A stretch of 9,340 nt of DNA from contig JALSPY010000198.1 in assembly GCA_026985705.1 (NCBI GenBank), positions 1-9,340 of the forward strand, given 5' to 3'. Below the pieces are notes generated by a model. It was not told where the DNA came from. It worked only from the letters and a program-made list of their open reading frames with translations, and made no database searches. Position numbers and translations under genes: made by a program. Shown here one piece after another: positions 1-4,966 of the stretch; position 1 is the first letter of the stretch, and each line of letters opens with the position of its first letter. Origin of the DNA: Hydrogenothermaceae bacterium. Lineage in GTDB: Bacteria > Aquificota > Aquificia > Aquificales > Hydrogenothermaceae.

Positions 1-153
1 AGGCTCTTTTACAACATATGGAATTCCATCAGCATACAGGCTGTATTTTTCCTTTGTTTTTCCATATTCTAAAAATTTGCTGTTTTCTAAAAGCTTGTGA
101 TTTCCAAAACCCTTTCGTAAGCTTCCGTAAACAAAGACATAATTTTTATAGCT
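1..153 (-). pseudogene. Gamma-glutamylcyclotransferase-like (AIG2/GGCT fold) domain, N-terminal part
   Basis: This is the C-terminal portion of the broken gene entered at 1-595. The open frame reads KNYVFVYGSLRKGFGNHKLL and continues to the left edge. The Y-G-S-L-R-K-G signature (109-129) is the substrate-binding loop of the gamma-glutamylcyclotransferase superfamily, and N-H-x-L-L follows at the usual place. A second typical element, Y-x-x-x-G-I-P-Y-V-V, lies at about 9-40. Enzymes of this fold release 5-oxoproline from gamma-glutamyl compounds or act on related amine linkages; the substrate cannot be told here. The catalytic Glu expected further downstream is outside the window. The frame is closed by TGA at 154-156 and contains no ATG, GTG or TTG before the signature, so this domain cannot be started independently as the sequence stands. 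Confidence 0.7.
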
Positions 154-595
154 TCAATAACCCCTTCTTCGGCTTCATAACCTGCTCCCCTCAGTCCTCT
201 TGTTGAGGCAAACTAAATTCCATCGTGCAGAGTGTCAATGTAATTTTCTATCGTCATCGCCTCTTCAGGAAATCTCTCCAAAAACAGCGTAAGTATAGAT
301 ACAGCTATGTATGTAGGAATGTAAACAAAATCTACTCTCGCATCAGAAGGCATGTGAGTGCCTTTCGGCAGTAAACTTCCAGTATTCGTCAACTCTGAAA
401 AATCTGTCTGCTTTCCTCTGGTTTTCAACAACAGACTGAACAAATTTTTTTAGCTCATAGAGTGAATATTTATCATCTGGAATTTCCCTATCAGCAAAAG
501 CGTCTAAAAACTGGTACAGTTCTTTTTGCAAGTGCAGTGCCTCTTCAACCATACCTTTGCCTTCTTTTTTTTACATACTTAAACTCTTTTAACAT
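1..595 (-). pseudogene. Broken gene: unrecognised N-terminal domain joined to a gamma-glutamylcyclotransferase-like domain (partial at window edge)
   Basis: The gene starts with ATG at 593-595 behind an AGGAGG ribosome binding site (604-609). Read from there, the frame is lost in a run of eight A (565-572); removing one A joins it to an open stretch beginning MVEEALHLQK at 552. That stretch hits TGA at 343-345; removing one T (345) gives the smooth junction HSHAF-DARVDF. An in-frame TAG (213-215) interrupts the next part, after which the reading continues as FASTRGLRGAGYEAEEGVIEAI. Adding one A to the run at 143-147 then joins it to KNYVFVYGSLRKG, a gamma-glutamylcyclotransferase (AIG2-like) start. 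The last domain has no start codon of its own in frame, which favours a fusion. I do not recognise the N-terminal domain (about 148 residues). Four lesions in 600 bases suggest a decayed gene; sequencing slips could explain the indels in A runs but not the TAG. Confidence 0.7.
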
Positions 596-603
596 TTTGA
601 AAA

Positions 604-636
604 CCTCCTGAAGATTGTTTGCGAAAATTAATTATA
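604..636 (-). promoter_or_regulatory. Promoter -10 and ribosome binding site of the broken GGCT-fusion gene
   Basis: On the minus strand a perfect TATAAT lies at 631-636 and AGGAGG at 604-609, eight bases before the ATG at 593-595. No good -35 hexamer is at the ideal distance; TTGTCC at 650-655 is only 13 bases away. The intact signals before a multiply broken reading frame suggest recent decay. Confidence 0.45.
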
Positions 637-645
637 AGGAGATAG

Positions 646-665
646 TAGTGGACAATAGTGGACAG
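646..665. repeat. Two tandem 10-bp direct repeats
   Basis: TAGTGGACAA (646-655) is followed directly by TAGTGGACAG (656-665). The pair sits just upstream of the TATAAT that reads toward the broken gene at 1-595 and downstream of the wHTH-like open frame ending at 667. The position would suit a regulator binding site, but nothing else supports this. Confidence 0.5.
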
Positions 666-666
666 C

Positions 667-981
667 TTAGACAATAGACTCTCTGAAACCTTCTAAAGAA
701 TCTTTACTGATGTATATACAAAAGCTACTGTTTATTTTAAAATCGCTGATTTGAATGCCGTGTTCTTTTAGTAATTTTGTTAGTCTCTGGATTCTTTTGT
801 AAACTTTGTTTTTTATAGCACGTTCCTCTTCTACAGTTCTTGGGTCCTGTTCATAAACTTCTTTATCTGTCAGATTTTTCCTTTTACAATCCCTTAAAGC
901 AATGCACAGGATAATCTCAAATGCATTCTTTTTCTTGACAGCAACAGGTTTGCCTTTTATAAATATTTTTTTCTTTTTCAT
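667..981 (-). CDS. Small basic protein, possible winged-helix DNA-binding domain (probable C-terminal part of the broken gene 667-1642)
   Basis: This 104-residue open frame begins MKKKKIFIKGKPVAV and overlaps the preceding open frame (917-1156) by 65 bases. Residues about 20-104 suggest a helix-rich domain ending in a beta hairpin. A predicted recognition-type helix, IKNKVYKRIQRLTKLLKEHG, is followed by a strand-turn-strand (QISDFKINSSFCIYI), an arrangement like the winged helix of OmpR-type regulators. This resemblance is by eye. No ribosome binding site precedes the ATG at 979-981, because the upstream bases are coding sequence of the preceding frame; this supports the view that it is the tail of a frameshifted longer gene. 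Confidence 0.5.
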   Translation of the reverse strand: MKKKKIFIKGKPVAVKKKNAFEIILCIALRDCKRKNLTDKEVYEQDPRTVEEERAIKNKVYKRIQRLTKLLKEHGIQISDFKINSSFCIYISKDSLEGFRESIV

Positions 982-994
982 AGTCTACGAACAG

Positions 995-1044
995 GTCGTA
1001 ATTTTCTATCAGACTGTCGTAATTTTCTATCAGACTGTCGTAAT
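995..1044. repeat. 21-bp tandem repeat, 2.4 copies, inside a reading frame
   Basis: Two identical 21-base units lie at 995-1015 and 1016-1036, and the first eight bases of a third follow at 1037-1044. On the minus strand each unit encodes YDSLIEN, so the duplication keeps the frame and adds seven residues to the linker before the possible winged-helix domain. Slippage is the likely origin. It is too short and too regular in period for a CRISPR array. Confidence 0.85.
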
Positions 1045-1156
1045 CAATCTCCTGCTTACTTTTAAGCTCTGGAGTCCCACTGTTTTCATTAGTTATCAGA
1101 TATACTGTCTTTTTCTGCTTTTCCTTTTCTAATAGCTGATATAAATTCTCAAGCAT

Positions 1157-1642
1157 CTAAAGTTCTGCTTCTGAGAGATTTCCTTTTTCTGCCTGGCTTT
1201 TCAGATAGTTGAATATATCTTCTGCTTTGTTAATTTCTCCTCTGTTTATACTGACAAGTCCAAGATAGTAATAGGCTCTATTTTTTATTTCTGGTTGTTT
1301 TACCAGTTCTTCAAACAGTCTCTCTGCTTCTCTGTATTTTTTCTTATGCTCAAAAAGTAAAACTGCCTTTCTATACTTAAGGTTAATCCATTTTGATTCT
1401 CCCAATTCGTCCTGAATAATCTTTTCTATATCTGGATTTTTGTTAAGGAAACCATCTATTTTTTCTATAAACTCCCATGCCTTTATAAAATTCACTTTCC
1501 TTGTTTTAAGGTCTTCAACTTCTTTGAGAGTATAATCTATATATTCAGGCAGTTTATTTATTATTTCATCAAGATTTTCCCTTTCGTCTTCAAACAGTTC
1601 GTTTAGCTGTAATTCTAAGCCTTTAAGTTTAGGGATTTTCAT
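1157..1642 (-). CDS. TPR-like helical protein (probable N-terminal part of the broken gene 667-1642)
   Basis: This 161-residue open frame starts with ATG two bases after the stop of the helicase fragment (1645-1866), so the two were probably translated together. Residues 1-80 are strongly charged and helical. Residues about 87-113 (including KKYREAERLFEELV) and 121-152 (including AYYYLGLVSINRGEINKAED) have the spacing of small and large residues seen in tetratricopeptide repeat helix pairs, which usually bind protein partners. There is no signal peptide or membrane segment, so the product would be cytoplasmic. It ends at TAG 1157-1159 with ATG as the adjacent in-frame codon, so the natural protein may be longer. 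Function unknown. Confidence 0.55.
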   Translation of the reverse strand: MKIPKLKGLELQLNELFEDERENLDEIINKLPEYIDYTLKEVEDLKTRKVNFIKAWEFIEKIDGFLNKNPDIEKIIQDELGESKWINLKYRKAVLLFEHKKKYREAERLFEELVKQPEIKNRAYYYLGLVSINRGEINKAEDIFNYLKSQAEKGNLSEAEL

Positions 1643-1644
1643 TT

Positions 1645-1866
1645 TTACAAAAGAACTTTATCTAATTCTCTATAAATTCTTTTTACTTCTTCTTTTAGTA
1701 TTTTAGAGTTTTCATTTAACCATCCATTTTTATACCATTTGTAATAAGGTGTATTTATTATTTCCCAACCTGCTCTTTTGAGAATTTCAATTCTCTCTAA
1801 ATGAGCTTGGGAATATGTTTTTCCATCTAAATCGAAATGGTAAATACCATCAACTTCTACAGCCAC
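1645..1866 (-). pseudogene. C-terminal fragment of a large DNA helicase/nuclease-type protein (REase_MTES_1575-like domain)
   Basis: The 73-residue open frame has a GTG at 1864-1866 as its first possible start and no convincing ribosome binding site. The core pattern is V-A-V-E-V-D-G-I-Y-H-F, then Q-A-H-L-E-R-I-E-I-L-K-R-A-G-W-E-I, then W-Y-K-N-G-W-L. It matches the Vsr-like nuclease domain found at the C-terminus of many large superfamily 1 helicases (E-V-D-G-x-Y-H followed by R-x-x-x-L-x-x-x-G-W). In the intact proteins this domain follows about a thousand or more residues of helicase. Here the frame is closed by TAG 18 bases upstream of the GTG, and no helicase motif follows before rpsU. 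It is therefore read as a deletion remnant. The E-x-D acidic pair is retained. The family call is from memory of the motif, without a profile search. Confidence 0.55.
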
Positions 1867-2009
1867 AAATTTTTTATAAATCTTCTAATAGAGTTAGAGA
1901 AAAAAATAAAACATAAAAAGTTAAGTATGGGATTACAAATGTTAATTATTCTTTTAAGAAATCCAATAACAGGAGAAAGTTTTTGTTTAGAACTACATAG
2001 TATGAATAT

Positions 2010-2068
2010 CTTTTAAGAAAAGTTAAATCCTGTTATACTTTAAATCTTAAAATTAAATTGAAGGAGGT
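2010..2068 (+). promoter_or_regulatory. Extended -10 promoter and ribosome binding site for rpsU
   Basis: TGTTATACT (2031-2039) is an extended -10 element (TGn before TATACT). The -35 region 17 bases upstream (2011-2016, TTTTAA) is weak, which is common for extended -10 promoters. AAGGAGGT (2061-2068) is an excellent ribosome binding site nine bases before the ATG of rpsU. The rest of 1887-2077 is AT-rich and holds no gene that I can see; CTTTTAAGAAA occurs twice in it (1951-1961 and 2010-2020). Confidence 0.5.
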
Positions 2069-2077
2069 AAGTTATAT

Positions 2078-2278
2078 ATGGCAGTTGTTGTAGTTCAAGA
2101 AGGAGAAAGTTTTGAAAAAGCTTTAAAAAGATTTAAAAAGTTATGTGAGAAAGAGGGTATATTAACGGAAATGAAAAGGAGAGAATATTATGAAAAACCT
2201 TCCCAGAAGAGAAAAAGAAAACAAAGAGCTGCTAGAAAAAGATTAATAAAAGCATTAAAGAAAAAAGGTTTACTATAA
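2078..2278 (+). CDS. rpsU: 30S ribosomal protein S21
   Basis: The 66-residue product is a component of the small ribosomal subunit that binds near the 3' end of 16S rRNA and helps with initiation. The sequence is typical throughout: V-x-V-x-E-G-E-S-F-E-K-A-L-K-R-F-K near the start, then K-E-G-I-L-T-E-M-K-R-R-E-Y-Y-E-K-P-S, then a very basic tail (QKRKRKQRAARKRL). The length is normal for the family. The start is set by AAGGAGGT nine bases upstream. The gene opens a plus-strand cluster; yqeY follows after 17 bases, a neighbour pairing seen in several bacterial groups. Its base composition is like that of the rest of the plus-strand block and unlike the broken genes to its left. Confidence 0.97.
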   Translation: MAVVVVQEGESFEKALKRFKKLCEKEGILTEMKRREYYEKPSQKRKRKQRAARKRLIKALKKKGLL

Positions 2279-2295
2279 TTGGGAGGTTTTTTCCC

Positions 2296-2742
2296 ATGTC
2301 TACCCTTTTAAATAGACTTCAAACTGAAATGAAAATTGCTTTAAAATCAAAGGATACGGATAGATTATCTGTTGTAAGAATGTTAATTTCTGAAATAAAG
2401 AAAGAACAAATTGATAAAAAAAGGGAACTTTCAGATAGTGAAGTGTTAACTGTAATTCAAAGGTATGCTAAACAGAGACGAGACGCTATAGAGCAGTATA
2501 AAAAAGCAAATAGACAAGATTTAGTTGAAAAAGAGCAAAAAGAGCTTAATATAGTATTAGAGTTTCTTCCTAAACAGTTAACTGAAGAGGAAATAGTAAA
2601 GATTGTAGATAAAACTATAGAGGAAGTTGGGGCTGCTTCAATAAAAGATATGGGAAAAGTTATGAAATCAGTTATGGAAAAAGTAAAGGGAAGAGCTGAT
2701 GGAAGTTTAGTAAGTAAAATTGTAAGAGAAAAATTAAGTTAA
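2296..2742 (+). CDS. yqeY: GatB/YqeY family protein
   Basis: The 148-residue product is a stand-alone member of the family related to the C-terminal tRNA-binding region of the GatB subunit of Asp/Glu-tRNA amidotransferase. The full length is present: an N-terminal helical part with V-R-M-L-I-S-E-I-K-x-x-x-I, a middle Q-R-Y-A-K-Q-R-R-D-A-I-E-Q-Y segment, E-F-L-P-K-Q-L-T-E-E-E-I, and the C-terminal D-M-G-K-V-M-K-x-V-M-x-K-V-K-G-R-A-D-G-S-x-V block. That last block is the hallmark. The exact role of stand-alone YqeY is not settled in general; tRNA interaction is inferred from the family. GGGAGG (2281-2286) lies nine bases before the ATG. The position right after rpsU supports a translation-related role. 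Confidence 0.93.
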   Translation: MSTLLNRLQTEMKIALKSKDTDRLSVVRMLISEIKKEQIDKKRELSDSEVLTVIQRYAKQRRDAIEQYKKANRQDLVEKEQKELNIVLEFLPKQLTEEEIVKIVDKTIEEVGAASIKDMGKVMKSVMEKVKGRADGSLVSKIVREKLS

Positions 2743-2790
2743 TAAATTTAACTTTATAGAGAGTATTTAGGAAAAATAGAAGGAAGAAAA

Positions 2791-3231
2791 ATGTTAGATT
2801 TCGTTTTAATTCTTACATTTATATATTTATTGGTAGCTGGATTTTACTATGGACTTGCTGCAAGCACTATAAGATTTATCGGAGTAATAATAGGAATATA
2901 CTTATCCCTTATCTTCTTTAAACCTATAGCATCATTTATGAACAAATATCTTCATGCAAATGAAACTTTAGTAGAATTTCTATCCGTATTCTTTATTTTC
3001 TCTTCAATTATAGTTATATCCTTTATGTTTAAGGTTCTAGTAAAAGATAAAGTTGAAGAAAATTACAAAATAAAGATTATTGACAAAATAGTTGGTGGCT
3101 TATTTGGATTATTCCTTTACATTTTCATACTGTATGCACTTATCAAATACTCAAATGAAGGCTCTATTATATATGATTTAACCTCCCAGTCTAAAATTAT
3201 CATGACTTTAAAAGATTGGATAGAAAAATAA
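2791..3231 (+). CDS. cvpA: CvpA family inner-membrane protein
   Basis: The 146-residue protein has four likely membrane segments, at about residues 3-20, 27-45, 62-83 and 101-120, with short loops. This is the layout of the CvpA (colicin V production) family. The family signature region D-K-I-V-G-G-L-F-G-L lies at 98-107, at the start of the fourth segment. The early F-x-x-G-x-x-x-S/T pattern (Y-Y-G-L-A-A-S) follows the first segment. The C-terminal tail (about 121-146) is polar and probably cytoplasmic. CvpA proteins are linked to envelope integrity and to colicin V export in E. coli, but their molecular function is not well known. AAGGAAG at 2780-2786 precedes the ATG. The gene follows yqeY by 48 bases in the same direction and is probably cotranscribed with rpsU-yqeY. 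No clear terminator follows it. Confidence 0.85.
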   Translation: MLDFVLILTFIYLLVAGFYYGLAASTIRFIGVIIGIYLSLIFFKPIASFMNKYLHANETLVEFLSVFFIFSSIIVISFMFKVLVKDKVEENYKIKIIDKIVGGLFGLFLYIFILYALIKYSNEGSIIYDLTSQSKIIMTLKDWIEK

Positions 3232-3330
3232 TAATTCTAACTTAAAAATCTTTAAAAGTTCAATCTGCTTTAAGAATAAATCACTTTGTAAATTAATCCT
3301 AAAATAAAATTTCATTTATAAAAACATTTT

Positions 3331-3391
3331 TTGATGTATCATTTAATATATCTTCATAGTAAATAAATACAAACCTTTACGAAAAGGAGGT
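3331..3391 (+). promoter_or_regulatory. Possible promoter and ribosome binding site for thiG
   Basis: TTGATG (3331-3336) and CATAGT (3355-3360), 18 bases apart, form a plausible but imperfect promoter. AAGGAGGT (3384-3391) stands four bases before the ATG. The spacer from cvpA (3232-3395) contains no gene. I looked for the TPP riboswitch elements (CTGAGA and the ACC...GG arm) and did not find them. Confidence 0.4.
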
Positions 3392-3395
3392 AAAG

Positions 3396-4217
3396 ATGAC
3401 TTTTAACTTAGAAGAATTTCTAGAAAAAGATAAACTCAAAATTGGAGATAGAGAATTTAAATCTAGATTAATTGTAGGTTCCGGTAAATATAAAGACTTT
3501 GAGGAGACAGCTAAAGCTACAGAAGCATCTGGAGCAGAAATTATAACAGTTGCTGTAAGAAGAGTTAATATTACAGACCCTTCTAAACCTAACTTATTAG
3601 ATTACATAGATACATCTAAAGTTATGATATTACCTAATACAGCAGGTTGTTATACAGCTGAGGAAGCTGTTTTAACGGCAAAACTTGCAAGGGAGGCTTT
3701 AGGACACGGATTTGTAAAATTAGAGGTAATAGGAGACCAAAAAACCCTTTATCCAGATATGGTAGAAACCTTAAAGGCGGCAGAAATATTAGTAAAAGAG
3801 GGTTTTACTGTCCTACCGTATATTACTGATGATCCTATAATGGCTAAAAAGTTTGAAGAAATAGGATGTGCTGCTGTAATGCCCCTAGCTGCTCCAATAG
3901 GTTCAGGATTAGGTTTGCAAAATCCTTATAATATTCTCTTTATAAAAGAGGCTGTAAATGTTCCAGTTATTGTTGATGCAGGAATTGGGACAGCTTCAGA
4001 TGCGGCTATTGTGATGGAGCTGGGAGTTGATGGAGTGTTAATGAATACTGCTATAGCTCAAGCTAAGGACCCAATAAAAATGGCTGTTGCTATGAAACAT
4101 GCGGTAATTGCAGGTAGATTAGCTTATTTAGCTGGTAGAATACCTAAAAAGATGTATGCTTCAGCATCTTCTCCAGTTGAAGGTATGATTGAGATTAACA
4201 AAAGTAAAAAGAACTAG
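3396..4217 (+). CDS. thiG: Thiazole synthase ThiG
   Basis: ThiG makes the thiazole phosphate half of thiamine from 1-deoxyxylulose 5-phosphate, dehydroglycine and the sulfur carried on ThiS thiocarboxylate, in the cytoplasm. The 273-residue product is a full TIM-barrel. L-I-V-G-S-G-K-Y lies at 25-32, near the start of the barrel, and V-A-V-R-R-V-N at 52-58. P-N-T-A-G-C-Y-T-A-E-E-A-V is at 80-92. Lys108 in F-V-K-L-E-V-I matches the Lys that forms the imine with the sugar phosphate. P-L-A-A-P-I-G-S-G-L-G-L is at 163-174. The phosphate-binding D-A-G-I-G-T-A-S-D-A-A is at 194-204 and M-N-T-A-I-A at 216-221. The first 20 residues are a little longer than in some members. No thiS, thiO, thiH or thiF lies next to it, so the partners must be encoded elsewhere. 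The gene ends in TAG. Confidence 0.96.
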   Translation: MTFNLEEFLEKDKLKIGDREFKSRLIVGSGKYKDFEETAKATEASGAEIITVAVRRVNITDPSKPNLLDYIDTSKVMILPNTAGCYTAEEAVLTAKLAREALGHGFVKLEVIGDQKTLYPDMVETLKAAEILVKEGFTVLPYITDDPIMAKKFEEIGCAAVMPLAAPIGSGLGLQNPYNILFIKEAVNVPVIVDAGIGTASDAAIVMELGVDGVLMNTAIAQAKDPIKMAVAMKHAVIAGRLAYLAGRIPKKMYASASSPVEGMIEINKSKKN

Positions 4218-4222
4218 CCTGT

Positions 4223-4302
4223 TTAAATTTATGAAGTTATTTTTATATAATGTTAATATTTTATTAACAATTATTTTATAAAGAAAAAAATACGTGGGAG
4301 GT
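4223..4302 (+). promoter_or_regulatory. Promoter, candidate operator and ribosome binding site for the cytochrome c gene
   Basis: A perfect TATAAT (4247-4252) lies 18 bases after TTTAAA (4223-4228). Directly after the -10 comes a perfect inverted repeat, GTTAATA-TT-TATTAAC (4253-4268), which would cover the transcription start. GGGAGGT (4296-4302) is eight bases before the ATG. The layout suggests a repressor or redox regulator that controls the cytochrome; which regulator cannot be told. Confidence 0.5.
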
Positions 4303-4310
4303 ATTTTAAA

Positions 4311-4922
4311 ATGAAAAAGGGTGGTCTACTTCTTACTGCTTTATTAACAGCTTCTTTTTTAGTTGCCTGTGAGAACAAAGGTGGTGGTGAACAAGCTCAA
4401 CAACAGGAGCAAACTCAACAGGAGGAGCAAGCTCCACAGCAACAAGAACAAACTACTCAGGAGCAGGCTACTGAAGAGCAAACTACTGAAGAACAGACTG
4501 CAGGTGAAGAAAACACAGGGGCTGAAGAAGGTGCTACTCAGGAAGAAAATACCACAGGTGAAAATACAGAAAATCAAGGTGGAGAGCAATCTGGGGAAGC
4601 TCAAGGTGAAAATAATGAGCAGGCTCAAGCTGAAGAAAATGCAGGCGGTGGCGATGTAGAAAAAGGAAAACAACTGTTTACATCTAACGGTTGTACAGCT
4701 TGTCATCAAGAGAAAGCAGATGCAGTTGGACCTGCTTTAGCTAAGATAGCTCAAGCTTACGCTGGTAAAAAGGAAGATTTAATCAAGTTTTTAAAAGGTG
4801 AAGGAAAAGCTATAGTTGACCCTGCTAAATTCTCTATAATGCAACCTAACTTAGCAAAAACTAAAGCTTTATCTGATGGAGATTTATCAGCTTTAGCTGA
4901 TTACATTTTAAGTGTTAAATAA
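4311..4922 (+). CDS. Lipoprotein class I cytochrome c with a long low-complexity tether
   Basis: The 203-residue protein is built in three parts. Residues 1-19 are a lipoprotein signal peptide with the lipobox L-V-A-C; Cys20 would be lipidated and anchor the protein in a membrane. Residues about 21-113 are a disordered linker made almost wholly of Gln, Glu, Thr, Gly, Asn and Ala, with hardly any hydrophobic residue. Residues about 114-203 are one small cytochrome c domain of the c551/c552 type. It starts G-D-V-E-K-G-K-Q-L-F; C-T-A-C-H (128-132) binds heme covalently and Met177 in S-I-M-Q-P-N is the likely second axial ligand. It ends in the usual helix (LSALADYIL). It probably shuttles electrons in the periplasm between membrane complexes, the tether letting the heme domain swing. 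The gene stands alone, with its own promoter and a terminator hairpin. Confidence 0.92.
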   Translation: MKKGGLLLTALLTASFLVACENKGGGEQAQQQEQTQQEEQAPQQQEQTTQEQATEEQTTEEQTAGEENTGAEEGATQEENTTGENTENQGGEQSGEAQGENNEQAQAEENAGGGDVEKGKQLFTSNGCTACHQEKADAVGPALAKIAQAYAGKKEDLIKFLKGEGKAIVDPAKFSIMQPNLAKTKALSDGDLSALADYILSVK

Positions 4923-4935
4923 TTAATTTAAATAA

Positions 4936-4957
4936 GCCCCCATTCAGAGCTGGGGGC
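4936..4957. terminator. GC-rich hairpin between converging genes, probable bidirectional terminator
   Basis: GCCCCCA (4936-4942) pairs with TGGGGGC (4951-4957) around an eight-base loop. It lies between the stop codon of the cytochrome gene (4920-4922) and the end of mtaD on the other strand (4967). The T-richness is moderate on both sides, so it can serve either strand. It is the most GC-rich short element of the window. Confidence 0.85.
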
Positions 4958-4966
4958 ATCTCTGTA

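Larger units (their letters stand above)
667..1642 (-). pseudogene. Broken gene: TPR protein with a C-terminal winged-helix-like region
   Basis: Three open frames here appear to be one gene of about 320 codons. The first (1157-1642, TPR-like) ends at TAG 1157-1159, and the very next codon, in the same frame, is ATG (1154-1156), starting MLENLYQLLEKEKQ. This second piece runs in frame to 917, but adding one A to the seven-A run at 966-972 switches it to the third piece, giving VDYEKEKKIFIKGKPVAVKK. The third ends at 667-669. The joined product would be an N-terminal helical region, TPR-like helix pairs, a charged linker with a duplicated YDSLIEN, and a basic C-terminal domain. The alternative is three small overlapping genes; the same-frame TAG-ATG junction and the overlap in two frames make that less attractive. 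I do not recognise the whole protein. Confidence 0.55.

Noticed and set aside
995..1044. CRISPR-like repeat
   Set aside because: The units directly adjoin with no spacers and encode a duplicated heptapeptide in frame.
902..1132. 76-codon plus-strand open frame, and another at 18-206
   Set aside because: They are Phe/Leu-rich mirror images of the Lys/Glu-rich minus-strand frames and lack ribosome binding sites.
213..1159. TAG read as an amino acid (amber recoding), since two in-frame TAG codons occur in the island
   Set aside because: thiG in the same window ends with TAG as a true stop, the same genes also carry frameshifts, and no recoding element is seen; decay is simpler.
3232..3395. TPP riboswitch before thiG
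   Set aside because: None of the conserved TPP aptamer elements could be found, and the stretch is almost free of G and C.
4359..4709. Long open frames on both strands across the cytochrome linker (minus 4359-4709, plus 4363-4659)
   Set aside because: They are shadows of the repetitive GAA/CAA/ACT codons of the true gene, with Ser/Leu/Phe-only or Lys/Leu/Arg-only composition and no ribosome binding site.
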